From Poriferisodalis sp965208925 (lineage in GTDB: Bacteria > Actinomycetota > Acidimicrobiia > Acidimicrobiales > Poriferisodalaceae), in the NCBI RefSeq assembly GCF_965208925.1, contig NZ_OZ242364.1, positions 620,001 to 684,000 of the forward strand: a DNA stretch of 64,000 bases, read 5' to 3'. Positions 1 through 8,966 of this stretch are shown piece by piece. Within the stretch, counting starts at the first letter, position 1; each line of letters begins with the position of its first letter. Below the pieces are notes generated by a model. The model saw only the letters and a program-made list of their open reading frames with translations, did no database searches and was not told the origin of the DNA. A program made the translations under genes and the position numbers.

Positions 1-114
1 CGCGGTGGATCACTCCGGCTATGCCGCACATGGTGCTCCCCCCTTCGTGGGTGCGTGATTTCTGTCTCGGTGTGTGTCAGGTGCCGACCGTGCGCAGGGC
101 CCGGCGGCGGGCGG

Positions 115-1515
115 TCATGGCAGGACGTCGAGGTACTCCTCCACGTCCCAGTCGGAAACGGTGTGCAGGAAGCGCTCCCACTCGTCGGTCTTGTAGTGGA
201 AGAACACCTTCTCCATCTCGCCGGGCAGCGACCGCATGACGCACTCGTCGTTGCGGAGCGCCTCGAGAGCCTCGCCAAGCGTGAGCGGGATCTTCTCCAC
301 GCTCTTGCCCGCCTCCATGGCCTCGTAGATGTTGCGCTCCTCGGGCTCGCCCGGGTCGAGATTGCGGTCGAGGCCGTCGTCCATGGCCATGAGCAGCCCG
401 GCGAACGACAGGTGCGGGTTGACCGAGCTGTCAGCCGAGCGGTACTCGAACCGGCCCGGCGCGCTCACCCGCAGGGCGGTGGTGCGGTTCTGGAAGCCCC
501 AGTCCGCGAAGACCGGCGCCCAGAAGCCGGTGTCCCACAGCCGGCGGTAGGAGTTGACCGTCGGCGACGACAGACACGTCAGCGCCCGCACGTGCTCGAG
601 GATTCCGCCGATGGCCTTCATGCCGACAGGGCCGGGAAGCTGCGGGTTGTCGCCCTCGGGCAGGAACTTGTTGTTGCCGTCGGCATCCCACAGCGAGATG
701 TTGTGGTGGCAGCCGTTGGCCGAGACGCCCATGAACGGCTTGGGCATGAAGCACGGGAAGGCACCCAGCTCGCGCCCCACCTGCTTGCATACCTGCCGGT
801 AGGTGGTGAGCCGGTCGGCGGTGAGCTCGGCCCGGTCGAATTGGAAGTTCAGCTCGAGCTGGCCGGGAGCGTCCTCGTGGTCGCCCTGGATCATCTCGAG
901 GCCCATGGCCTCGCAGTACTCCACCACCTTGTGGATGAGCGGCTGCAGCTCGGCGAACTGGTCGATGTGGTAGCAGTTCGGCTTGGTCATGCCCTCGACG
1001 GTGGGCTTGCCGTCGGCATCGGCCTTGAGCCACATCATCTCGGGCTCGCAGCCGGCCCGCAGGTGCAGCCCGTGCTTGGCCTCGAACTCGGCGTGGAGCC
1101 GCTTCAGGTTGCCCCGGCAGTCCGAGGTGAGGAAGGCACCGCCCTCCACTTCTTCTTCACGGCCCCGGAACAGGGTGCACCAGACTCGTGCGGTCTTGGG
1201 ATCCCACGGCAGCGGCATGAACGTCTCGGGTTCGCCGATGCCCACCAGCTCACGGGCCTCGGGGCCGTAGCCGATGTAGTTGCCGTGGCGGTCGATGAAC
1301 AGGTTGGCGGTGGAGCCGTAGACCAGCTGGAAGCCCTTGCGTGCGATCATCCCGAAGTGCTTGGCCGGGATGCCCTTGCCCATGATGCGGCCGGTCACCG
1401 ACACGAACTGGCAGTACAGGTACTGGATGCCGTCGGCCTCGATGCGGCGCTCGACTTCTGCAATCTGTTCCTCGCGTCCGTCGGCTTCGACGAACATCTC
1501 AAGATCTGTGGCCAT
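115..1515 (-). CDS. Glutamine synthetase family protein (GlnT/GmaS-like)
   Basis: Predicted cytoplasmic ATP-dependent ligase joining ammonia or an amine to the gamma-carboxylate of glutamate. The 466-residue length is usual for the family. Residues 20-110 form the beta-grasp part and the rest the catalytic barrel. Visible family signatures are CEPEMMW (156-162), HEDAPGQLEL (213-222), the nucleotide/glutamate-site histidines in GCHHNISL (268-275) and the arginine-rich RVSAPGRFEYRSAD (349-362). The start is fixed by AGGGGGAG six bases before the ATG. It lies on the same strand as soxBDAG, 1.3 kb away, but is separated from it by an opposing gene. This kind of GS homologue is often found with sarcosine oxidase-like genes, where some members are gamma-glutamylmethylamide synthetases. 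No mgsABC genes are present, so true glutamine synthetase versus amine-specific ligase cannot be decided here. Confidence 0.85.
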   Translation of the reverse strand: MATDLEMFVEADGREEQIAEVERRIEADGIQYLYCQFVSVTGRIMGKGIPAKHFGMIARKGFQLVYGSTANLFIDRHGNYIGYGPEARELVGIGEPETFMPLPWDPKTARVWCTLFRGREEEVEGGAFLTSDCRGNLKRLHAEFEAKHGLHLRAGCEPEMMWLKADADGKPTVEGMTKPNCYHIDQFAELQPLIHKVVEYCEAMGLEMIQGDHEDAPGQLELNFQFDRAELTADRLTTYRQVCKQVGRELGAFPCFMPKPFMGVSANGCHHNISLWDADGNNKFLPEGDNPQLPGPVGMKAIGGILEHVRALTCLSSPTVNSYRRLWDTGFWAPVFADWGFQNRTTALRVSAPGRFEYRSADSSVNPHLSFAGLLMAMDDGLDRNLDPGEPEERNIYEAMEAGKSVEKIPLTLGEALEALRNDECVMRSLPGEMEKVFFHYKTDEWERFLHTVSDWDVEEYLDVLP

Positions 1516-1797
1516 TGCTCCCCCTAATCGGCATGGCTGGCAAGTTCATGCGAACCGTAACGCCCTGAGCTTCGCGCCTCAGCACCCCCGCTTCCGGACG
1601 TGTCCAAGCCACGCCGAAACGTAGCACAGAATCCGAAGCGATGTCTAACGTGAGTAGCGGCTCTTTCCTCACAGTAGAGCAACCATTTCGGGCGTGATGG
1701 CCCGCGTGCAGCCCCGCCATCCGCTTCGGCACCTCAGCAGCGCTGCCGGCCGGCAGGCATTGCAGAATTCGCGACCTCTGCCGTACTCTCGTCATGC

Positions 1798-2808
1798 GTG
1801 CTCGTTTCGAGGACGCCGCTGCGGATGGCCGTTGCACTCGGCGTGGCCGCGATGCTCGCTGTGCTGCCTGTCGGTCCAGCGTCGGCCGCCTTCCCGATCT
1901 CAGATCTGGGCGCCGAGCCGAGCCAGCTGTGGCACTCCGAGTTCGACGCGTCTTGGCCGCTCGACCGCCTCATCGGTGTCGTCGACCTTGCCGACGCAAC
2001 GCCGCCAGAGCTGCCATCGGCCGTCGTCCTCAAGCCCGGCGAGTACCTGTCCGTAGGCCAGTCGGTCACCTCGCCGAACGGCTGGTACCGGCTGACGCTC
2101 CAACCACAGGGTCAGCTCGAGTTGCGCGTCAACGACGCAGCGCCGGGTGTTGACGCCACCCTGTGGTCGAGCGGGCCTGCCGTGTCGGCGATGCCGCTGC
2201 TGCTGATGCACGCCGACGGCGACCTGGCCCTCTATGACGCCTCGCATCCCGACTTCGGGGCTGCAACATCGGGTCGCAAGGCGGCAGAGCTATGGAGCAC
2301 CGGTACCCGCAGTCGTTCCGGCGCCGTGCTGCAACTCGACGACAGCGGTGCCTTGACCGTGACCGCGCCGGAGGGACAGGTGTTGTGGCGTGGCGGGCAC
2401 ACGGTGCCCGATGTCGGCCTGACCGGCTCCCGCCACATCATCTACGACCGGGGCAAGCAGTGGGTCTGGCTGGTCGACACTGACGGGAGCGTCGTCGACA
2501 ACTATCCGGTCAGCGGGAATGCCGAGTCGCCCGTGCCGGGCCGCTACAAGGTCACCTCGAAGTCCGAAGAAGCCATTTCCTACAACTGGCTGCTCACCAT
2601 GGAGCACATGGTGCGGTTCACGACCGACGTCGAGGGAGACTCGATCGGCTTCCATTCCATCCCTCGAGGCTGGCGGGACACGCCCGTGCAGACCGAAGCC
2701 CAACTCGGCGACTCCCTGTCGCTGGGCTGCATCCGTCAGCGAGACGACAAGGCGGAGCGCCTGTTCAACTGGGCGTCCATCGGCACCCCGGTGGTCGTGC
2801 TCGCCTGA
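1798..2808 (+). CDS. Secreted L,D-transpeptidase-like (YkuD) protein with lectin-like region
   Basis: Predicted exported peptidoglycan cross-linking enzyme. Residues 1-30 are a signal peptide ending in PASA. The middle (about 80-200) has a bulb-type lectin-like pattern (LSVGQSVTSPNGWYRLTLQ and two weaker copies). The C-terminus has the YkuD active-site block: FHSIPRG followed by SLSLGCIRQ, with the nucleophile cysteine at residue 311 and the protein ending soon after in GTPVVVLA. The usual histidine-glycine step before the cysteine is changed, so activity is likely but not certain. The GTG start gives a complete signal peptide; an internal ATG ten codons later is an alternative. It stands alone, convergent with soxG. 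Confidence 0.8.
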   Translation: MLVSRTPLRMAVALGVAAMLAVLPVGPASAAFPISDLGAEPSQLWHSEFDASWPLDRLIGVVDLADATPPELPSAVVLKPGEYLSVGQSVTSPNGWYRLTLQPQGQLELRVNDAAPGVDATLWSSGPAVSAMPLLLMHADGDLALYDASHPDFGAATSGRKAAELWSTGTRSRSGAVLQLDDSGALTVTAPEGQVLWRGGHTVPDVGLTGSRHIIYDRGKQWVWLVDTDGSVVDNYPVSGNAESPVPGRYKVTSKSEEAISYNWLLTMEHMVRFTTDVEGDSIGFHSIPRGWRDTPVQTEAQLGDSLSLGCIRQRDDKAERLFNWASIGTPVVVLA

Positions 2809-2862
2809 GCGCTGCCGCCGCTGCGTTGGCTTAGGCGGCCCAGAGCGGGCGGCCTACCGAGC

Positions 2863-3453
2863 TCAGCCCGCCGAGACGGCGAGGCCGAATTCGTTGCCGG
2901 CGTCGATCAGGGCGTCGAAGAGGTATTGGCCGAAGGACCGGTCGCAGAAGACCAGGTATGACGGCGTGCCGTTGCGGTCGTTTCGGGCAAGGTCGCAGGT
3001 GGTCAGGGCCACCGATGCCGAGAGCACCGCTCCGTCGGGCGTCATGTGGTCGCCCCAGTCGATGCCGCACACCTTCTCCAGCATGCTTGTCGCATCAGCG
3101 CCGGTCACCCGGAACATCGCCCGGCTGTGGGTCCAGTCCAGCGCCGTCATGAACTCCTGCGCTTCGAGCCCGTCGAGGTCGGCGACCGCAGCAGCCACCT
3201 CGTCGGGCGTGCCCACGATGATCCACTCGCCGGGCCGGGAGCCCAGCACGAGTGCGCCACCGGGTGCGACCTGCGACGACCCGAAGCGAGCACCGAGCCG
3301 GTCTGCGGTGGGCCCATCGGCGCCGGCTCGCACGAGCCACTTGGTGGTGGCGCTCGCGTCGGTCAGCGTGAGGTCGCCGCCTTCCGAAGTCGGGTAGTCC
3401 CGCACGACCGGGCTCTCGAATGCCAGGCCTCGAGGGGAAGCAGTGTCAGCCAC
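2863..3453 (-). CDS. soxG: Sarcosine oxidase gamma subunit
   Basis: Small gamma subunit of heterotetrameric sarcosine oxidase (196 residues, normal size), which is related to a folate-binding half of the GcvT fold and stabilises the complex. The sequence has the expected GcvT-like pattern, with LGSRPGEWIIVG, ALDWTHSRAMFRVTG and a C-terminal SYLVFCDRSFGQYLFDAL block. It overlaps the end of soxA by eight bases and is the last gene of soxB-D-A-G, the standard order. The short space after it runs convergently into the L,D-transpeptidase gene. Confidence 0.88.
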   Translation of the reverse strand: MADTASPRGLAFESPVVRDYPTSEGGDLTLTDASATTKWLVRAGADGPTADRLGARFGSSQVAPGGALVLGSRPGEWIIVGTPDEVAAAVADLDGLEAQEFMTALDWTHSRAMFRVTGADATSMLEKVCGIDWGDHMTPDGAVLSASVALTTCDLARNDRNGTPSYLVFCDRSFGQYLFDALIDAGNEFGLAVSAG

Positions 3454-6295
3454 GGAGACGCTCCCCGGCCGGGTCGAAGTGGGCGTGATGGTCGATGACG
3501 GTGGCGCTGATGCGCTCGCCCGATTCGAGCAGCACCGTCAGCTTGGTGCCGCCGGCCGCCAAGTCGGGTTCCACCTGCCCGAGGCAGATCGAGCGGTTCA
3601 GCGTCGGCGAGTACCGCGACGAGGTGATCCTGCCCAGGATCTCGTTGGTGTCACCCCTCACGATCTGCGCAGCCTCTTCGGGAACCACGTCGGGATCGTC
3701 GGGCTGGATGGCCACGACCAGCGGCAGCGGCCGGTCCGCGGCCCATGCCAGCTCGGGCTTGCCGGCGAAGTCGTCCTTGTCGAGCTTGATCAGCGATCCC
3801 AAGCCAGTGCTGGGGCCCAGCGTCAGGCCGTCGGTGTCCTGGCCCACGATGAAGTGGCCCTTCTCGAGACGCATGATGCGCTGGCCTTCGAGACCGAAGG
3901 GGCCGACACCGAGATCGCTGCCGGCGTCCATGAGCGTCTCCCAGACATGGCAACCGTGGCCTGCGGGCACGTGCAGCTCGAACGACAGCTCGCCGGTGAA
4001 GCCGATGCGCCACATGAAGCAACCCTCCACGCCGGCCACCATGGCTTCTCGGACCGTCATGTAGGGGAATGCCTCGGCGTCGAGGTCGACGCCCTCGCAG
4101 ACCCTGCTCATGAGCTCCCGCGATTTGGGCCCGGCCACGTTGATGCTGGCGTATGCGGTGGTGACGGGGGTGACGTGCACCTGCCAGTCCGGGCGCTCAG
4201 TCTGCAGCCAGTTCTCCACCCATTCCCACACGCCGCCGGCACCCGAGCTGGTGGTGGACATCATGTAGTGGTCTTCGCCCAGCCGGCCGGTGACGCCGTC
4301 GTCGAGCACCACCCCGTCCTCGGCGCACATCATCCCGTAACGAACGCGGCCGATGCCCAGCTTCATCCACTTGTTGACGTACAGCAGGCTGAGCAGCTTG
4401 GGCACGTCGGGGCCGCGCAGGTCGAGCTTGCCCAGCGGGGTGACGTCGATGAGCCCGACGTTCTCGCGGACGTTGCGCACCTCGGCTTGGGGGTCGCCGT
4501 AGTGGTCGGGACGCAGCCACTGGCCCGCCTGGATCACCGAGACGTTGTTGGCCTCATGCCACGGGTGAATCGACGACACCCGCACTGGCTCGAACATCCG
4601 GCCGGCGAGCGCGCCCAGCGTGATCGGCGCATAGGGCGGGCGCCAGACGGTCGTGCCGACCTGGCTGATCGTCTCGCCCCGCGCCTCTGCGATGGCGGCC
4701 ACCGTGTTGACCGTCTCGAGCTTGCCCTGCGACGGTCCCATGGTGGCGGTGGTGTAGCGCTTGGCCAGCTCCACCGAGTCGTACCCCTCGTGCGCGGCGG
4801 CCACCAAGTCCTTGGAGCTGATGTCTTCGGACATGTCGACCATGCCGTGAGTGTCAGCGCGGTAGAGCTCGGGATGGGGATCGCGGCCCAGCGCTGCTCG
4901 CTCGTCGGGTGCCCAAGCAGGCTCGTCGCCATCGACCGGCAGCGCCCGGGCGGTCCGGGCCCGCAGGCGATGGCGAACAGCTGCGGCACGGGCTGCAGCG
5001 AGGCGACCTGTCTCGGCGCCGTGCTGACGCAACCGATCAAGATCGCCGTCGCCGGCAAGCCCGCCCGTCGCCAGCACATTGCTGGGGGGGTCTGACGGAA
5101 AAAACCTGGCAGCGGCCAGGTCATAGACCGGACGGTCGCCTGCCATGTTGAGCAATGAGGTCGGGGCCGTCCAGCCAGCGGCCACGACCAACACGTCGGC
5201 GTCGATGCGCTCGCCGTCGGCAATGACGGCCTCAACGGCCCGGGACGAGCCCGCTGTCGAACTGATCCGGCCGCCGGTGCGGCCGTCGATGACGGCGGCG
5301 ATCTCGGTGCCGACCCGCTCCAGGTCGGCGACGGCCGCATCGCCCTCGGCGTTGGCGCTGAACACCACCGCCCGCTCGCCCGGCTTGATGCCCCACAGGT
5401 TGATCAAGCGCCGGGCAGCTCCCGGGGTGATGACGCCCGGCCGGTCGTTGCCCTCGAACACGTAGGGACGCTCGATCAGGCCCGGCGCCACCACCAGCGT
5501 CTTGGCGCGCGCCTTGATGAGCCGCTCGACCGCAACTGGATGATCGCGCTGGACGATGCCGAGCCAGTTGTCCTCATAGCGACCCGTCACGGTGGAGTTG
5601 GTGAGCACCTCGATGTCGGAAGCCTCCAGCGCCGCACGCAGTTCTGCGAGGGCCGCCTGATCGGCTGCGTCGCTCGAGTAGCGCAGGTGGCCGCCCACTG
5701 CGTGCTCGTGTTCAACGAGCAGCACGCTGGCGCCTGCGTTGCTCGCCGCCAGCGCAGCTTCGATGCCAGCCGGCCCTGCGCCGGCCACCACCACATCAGG
5801 GTGGGTGTAGCGCTTGTCGTGGTAAGCGTGCGGGGTGTCGAGATCGATCTTGCCGCCCGGGGCGAACGTGGCGAGCACCCGCTCGTAGGTGGGCCACAGC
5901 CACTGCGGCCGCATGAAGGTCTTGTAGTAGAAGCCGGCTGTCAGGAAGCGCCCCAGGAGGCGGTTCGCCGCCTTGATGTCACGGTTCAGCGACGGCCACG
6001 CGTTCTGCGCGCGGACGTCCATGCCGCTCTCCAGCAAACGGTGGCCCGCTCGCACATTGGGGTCGTCGCCCACCTGGACCATCAGGTTGGGATCCCAGTA
6101 GTCGGCCGTGAGGATCCCCCGGGGCCGGTGGTACTTCATGGAACGGGAGAAGACCTGCTCCCCTGACGCGGCCAGAGCAGAGGCAATCGTGTCGCCCTCG
6201 AATCCGCTGAACCGCTTGCCGTTCCAGCGGAAGCGCAGCTTGGTGGAGCGGTCGATGACCTCGTTGGGCTGCACGCCCTGCCGGCTCATCGTCAT
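3446..6295 (-). CDS. soxA: Sarcosine oxidase alpha subunit
   Basis: Large subunit of heterotetrameric sarcosine oxidase, which demethylates sarcosine to glycine and passes the methyl carbon to tetrahydrofolate as 5,10-methylene-THF. Domains in order: an N-terminal Fer2-like segment (FRWNGKRFSGFEGDTIASAL), an NAD-binding Rossmann domain with VVAGAGPAGIEAALAAS near residue 155, a second nucleotide-binding part, and a C-terminal GcvT-like aminomethyltransferase/THF half. The chosen start (MTMSRQG, 949 residues) has AGGAAGG about ten bases upstream; a longer reading to 6367 would run into soxD and has unlikely composition. A 61-base gap separates it from soxD and it overlaps soxG. Confidence 0.93.
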   Translation of the reverse strand: MTMSRQGVQPNEVIDRSTKLRFRWNGKRFSGFEGDTIASALAASGEQVFSRSMKYHRPRGILTADYWDPNLMVQVGDDPNVRAGHRLLESGMDVRAQNAWPSLNRDIKAANRLLGRFLTAGFYYKTFMRPQWLWPTYERVLATFAPGGKIDLDTPHAYHDKRYTHPDVVVAGAGPAGIEAALAASNAGASVLLVEHEHAVGGHLRYSSDAADQAALAELRAALEASDIEVLTNSTVTGRYEDNWLGIVQRDHPVAVERLIKARAKTLVVAPGLIERPYVFEGNDRPGVITPGAARRLINLWGIKPGERAVVFSANAEGDAAVADLERVGTEIAAVIDGRTGGRISSTAGSSRAVEAVIADGERIDADVLVVAAGWTAPTSLLNMAGDRPVYDLAAARFFPSDPPSNVLATGGLAGDGDLDRLRQHGAETGRLAAARAAAVRHRLRARTARALPVDGDEPAWAPDERAALGRDPHPELYRADTHGMVDMSEDISSKDLVAAAHEGYDSVELAKRYTTATMGPSQGKLETVNTVAAIAEARGETISQVGTTVWRPPYAPITLGALAGRMFEPVRVSSIHPWHEANNVSVIQAGQWLRPDHYGDPQAEVRNVRENVGLIDVTPLGKLDLRGPDVPKLLSLLYVNKWMKLGIGRVRYGMMCAEDGVVLDDGVTGRLGEDHYMMSTTSSGAGGVWEWVENWLQTERPDWQVHVTPVTTAYASINVAGPKSRELMSRVCEGVDLDAEAFPYMTVREAMVAGVEGCFMWRIGFTGELSFELHVPAGHGCHVWETLMDAGSDLGVGPFGLEGQRIMRLEKGHFIVGQDTDGLTLGPSTGLGSLIKLDKDDFAGKPELAWAADRPLPLVVAIQPDDPDVVPEEAAQIVRGDTNEILGRITSSRYSPTLNRSICLGQVEPDLAAGGTKLTVLLESGERISATVIDHHAHFDPAGERLRG

Positions 6296-6356
6296 GCCGC
6301 GCTGCCCTTCCTGCCGTCGGGCTGGAGTCCCCGGACAGCACCGGGCACACACGCAC

Positions 6357-6629
6357 TCATGCCGCACCGCCTCTCTTGTCGCCGGGCAGGGGCGGGTCGC
6401 GGAATTCGTTGGTGGCGGTGTTGCGTTCGATCGAGAACCAGCGGCGGCAGCCCGACGCGCAGTACCAGTTTTCGCGCAGCCAGCCCGCTGGGTTGTCGCG
6501 CAGGTACAGGTACGCCCGCCACTCCGCAGGCGAGGCGATGTTGGGGTCGGGACGGGCGTGCGACTCGCCGCCGTACCGGAGGTCGGTCGAGTTGCGTGGG
6601 CCGCAGTTGGGGCACGGGACGAGCAGCAT
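6357..6629 (-). CDS. soxD: Sarcosine oxidase delta subunit
   Basis: Small zinc-binding delta subunit (90 residues) of heterotetrameric sarcosine oxidase. The N-terminus is MLLVPCPNCGPRN, and the family zinc ligands are visible as CPNCG, a central histidine in GGESHARPD and the WYCASGCRRWF block. The ATG at 6629 places CPNCG where it sits in the family; a longer reading adds 20 residues inside the end of soxB and is not needed. It starts 13 bases after soxB and precedes soxA. Confidence 0.9.
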   Translation of the reverse strand: MLLVPCPNCGPRNSTDLRYGGESHARPDPNIASPAEWRAYLYLRDNPAGWLRENWYCASGCRRWFSIERNTATNEFRDPPLPGDKRGGAA

Positions 6630-6642
6630 CAGTGACTTCCCA

Positions 6643-7956
6643 TCAGTGGCCCACCGACGCTGCGCCCTTTTCGCCCACCAGCTCGCCATTGTCGAAACGG
6701 CTGAGGGCGAAGGCCTCGATCAGCTTGGGCGTGCGGCCCGTGGCTGCGGCTTCGGCCATCTGCTCTCCCGAGACCGGGGCCGCCTTGAAGCCATACGTGC
6801 CCCAGCCCACATCCACCAGAAAGCCGTCGACAGGTGTGAAGCCCATCACCGGCGAGTAGTCGGGCGTCATGTCGCACAGCCCGGACCACTGGCGCAGGAT
6901 GCGCATGCGGGAGACGCCGGGCATCAGCTCGAGCACGTGGCCGGCGAGTCCCTCGGTGAACTCCAGCGAGCCGCGCACCGAGTAGTTGGCGTAGGGGTCG
7001 ACTGAAGCGCCGAACACCAGCTCGCCCCGGTCGGTCTGGCTCACGTACACATGCAGCGAGCCCGACACCACCACTGTCGGCAGGAACATCTTCACCGGCT
7101 CGGTGACGGCGGCCTGCAGCGGGTGGGTGGTGATGGGCAAACGCACGCCGGCCATGGTCGAGATGAGCGACGCCCAGCCAGCGGTGCAGTTGATCACGAT
7201 CGGCGTGGAGATATCGCCCCGGTTCGTGCGCACGCCGGTGACCCGGCCCCCGGCGCCCTTGCCGTCGCGACCGTCACCGCCTTCGCAGAGAATGTCGGTG
7301 ACCTCCGTCTTCTGGTGCATCTCGACGCCCATGTGGTCCGCCGCCCGGGCGTAGCCCCACACCACCGCGTCGTGGCGGACGACGCCGCCGGGAGGGTGAT
7401 ACAGGGCGCCCAGGATCGGGTAGCGCGGATGGTCGGAGGTGTCGAGGCTCGGACACTCCTTGGAGATCTCGTCAGGGCCGATCACGCTGGAGTTGACGCC
7501 GCCCAGCTTGTTGACCTCGGCACGCCAGTGCATGGTGCGCAGCGAGGCGTCGGAGTGGGCCAGCGTGAGGTGGCCGCGCTGGCTGAACATCACGTTGATG
7601 TTCAGCTCGACGGCCATCTGCTCATAGAGGTGCACCGATCGGTCGTAGAAGGCCACCCCTTCAGGGGTGAGGTAGTTGGAGCGCACGATGGCGGTATTGC
7701 GTCCCGAGCCGCCGCTGCCCAAGTAGGCCTTGTCCAGCACCGCTACATCGGTCATGCCGTGGTTGCGGGCCAGGTAGTAGGCGGTTGCCAGGCCGTGCAC
7801 GCCGCCGCCGATCACCACGGCGTCGTAGGACTGCTTCAGGTCGCAATCGCGCCACACGCGAGGCCACGATTCGCCCCGGAAGCCCTTCCAGGCCAGCGCT
7901 GCAGCCGAATACTTGGGCGGACGCTTCCGTCCGAGCCGGCCGTTCCCCCTCATCAC
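6643..7956 (-). CDS. soxB: Sarcosine oxidase beta subunit
   Basis: Catalytic FAD subunit of sarcosine oxidase, where sarcosine is oxidised and O2 reduced to peroxide. The Rossmann motif VVIGGGVHGLATAYYL is at about 47-62, followed by the GSGGSGRNTAIVRSNY strand. RHDAVVWG (about 194-201) corresponds to the region carrying the covalent FMN histidine in studied enzymes (my family recollection). The C-terminus ends in the FAD-closing DVGWGTYGFKAAPVSG. GTG (7956) and ATG (7953) are adjacent possible starts. It is the first gene of soxB-D-A-G and faces the LysR gene across a 92-base promoter region with a palindrome. Confidence 0.93.
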   Translation of the reverse strand: MMRGNGRLGRKRPPKYSAAALAWKGFRGESWPRVWRDCDLKQSYDAVVIGGGVHGLATAYYLARNHGMTDVAVLDKAYLGSGGSGRNTAIVRSNYLTPEGVAFYDRSVHLYEQMAVELNINVMFSQRGHLTLAHSDASLRTMHWRAEVNKLGGVNSSVIGPDEISKECPSLDTSDHPRYPILGALYHPPGGVVRHDAVVWGYARAADHMGVEMHQKTEVTDILCEGGDGRDGKGAGGRVTGVRTNRGDISTPIVINCTAGWASLISTMAGVRLPITTHPLQAAVTEPVKMFLPTVVVSGSLHVYVSQTDRGELVFGASVDPYANYSVRGSLEFTEGLAGHVLELMPGVSRMRILRQWSGLCDMTPDYSPVMGFTPVDGFLVDVGWGTYGFKAAPVSGEQMAEAAATGRTPKLIEAFALSRFDNGELVGEKGAASVGH

Positions 7957-7992
7957 CGTGCAGGTTAGGCAGGGTTCTCGGTGACGAAAAGT

Positions 7993-8009
7993 ATCAATCT
8001 AGGATTGAT
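7993..8009. promoter_or_regulatory. 17-bp palindrome, candidate LysR-type operator
   Basis: ATCAATC and GATTGAT form a perfect 7-bp inverted repeat around TAG, in the AT-rich centre of the 92-base space between soxB and the divergent LysR gene. LysR regulators usually bind an interrupted dyad in exactly this position, so this probably controls both directions. Function is inferred from symmetry and location. Confidence 0.6.
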
Positions 8010-8048
8010 TAAGAGCTAACCCATATTATTTGCAGCAGGTGCAACACC

Positions 8049-8945
8049 GTGAACCTCCAACGTCTGCGCTACTTCGCCGCCGTGGCCGAAGAACTCCACT
8101 TCGGACGGGCCGCCGATCGCCTGCACATGTCCCAGCCTCCGCTCAGCCAGCAGATCCGCCTGCTCGAGCACGAGCTGGACACCACCCTGTTCGACCGCAG
8201 CACGCGACGGGTCACCCTCACTGACGCCGGAACGTTCCTGTACCCCGAAGCTGTCCGCCTGCTGGCTGCCGCAGACGGCGTCGAGCGCCTCATGGAACAG
8301 CGCAGGCACGGCCAGGCGGGCACGCTGCGGGTGGGATTCGTCGACTCCGCGGCGTATGAGGTAATGCCGCGCGTGCTGGCCGAGTACCGCCGGCGCCGGC
8401 CCAAGGTCGACTTCGAGCTGCACACGCTGAGCTCCGACGAGCAGGTCAAGGCCCTGCGGGCCGGAGGGATCGATCTGGGCATCGGCAGGGCCGCTGCCGA
8501 TGCCGACGGCGTGGAGGCAACACTCGTGATGCACGAGCGGCTGCTGCTGGCAGCCAGCGCGTCCCACCGCCTCGCCGCATCCGGTGCCGCGTACCTGGGC
8601 GAGCTTGCCGGTGAGCCGATCATCGGATTCGACCGCAATGTGTCCCCCAGCCTGCACGCTGTGCTCGCCGGGATGCTCAGCGCCCAAGGCGTCGCCTATG
8701 ACCCGACGATCGAAGCGACGGAATACACCACCATCCTCGGATTCGTGGCGGCGGGCGAGGGCGTCGCCATCGTGCCCGCAAGCGTGCAGACGTTCCGACC
8801 GCCTGGCCTCTACTACGCACCCATCAGCGACGCCGCGGCCTCGGTCCCCCTGCTGCTGCTCACCCGCTCAGGCGAGCCGCTGCCGCTCGTGGCCCAAGCC
8901 CTCGACGTCGTGGCCGAGCTCTACGGTCCGGCGTCGGCGGCCTGA
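8049..8945 (+). CDS. LysR-family regulator, probable regulator of soxBDAG
   Basis: Typical 298-residue LysR transcription factor. The N-terminal winged HTH covers residues 1-60 (LRYFAAVAEELHFGRAADRL, then SQPPLSQQIRLLE and TLFDRSTRRVTLTDAG). The rest is the two-lobed effector domain (GTLRVGFVDSAAYEVMPRVL onward), which in this family binds a small pathway metabolite. It starts at GTG after a weak GCAGGTG and is divergent from soxB across the palindrome at 7993-8009. Control of sarcosine oxidase, with sarcosine or a betaine catabolite as effector, is inferred from this arrangement. Confidence 0.9.
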   Translation: MNLQRLRYFAAVAEELHFGRAADRLHMSQPPLSQQIRLLEHELDTTLFDRSTRRVTLTDAGTFLYPEAVRLLAAADGVERLMEQRRHGQAGTLRVGFVDSAAYEVMPRVLAEYRRRRPKVDFELHTLSSDEQVKALRAGGIDLGIGRAAADADGVEATLVMHERLLLAASASHRLAASGAAYLGELAGEPIIGFDRNVSPSLHAVLAGMLSAQGVAYDPTIEATEYTTILGFVAAGEGVAIVPASVQTFRPPGLYYAPISDAAASVPLLLLTRSGEPLPLVAQALDVVAELYGPASAA

Positions 8946-8966
8946 GTCGTCAATCTCGACTGCGGT

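Noticed and set aside
1..114. Gene at the left edge
   Set aside because: Short overlapping frames only; nothing with a start signal or recognisable product.
115..1515. Naming the gene gmaS
   Set aside because: No mgsABC genes and no decisive residue difference visible by eye.
55..1527. 490-residue plus-strand reading frame antisense to the GS gene
   Set aside because: Mirror of the high-GC GS gene; no SD, no family pattern. The same holds for other long antisense frames such as 3443-5095, 28210-31218, 33048-35348 and 20997-22622.
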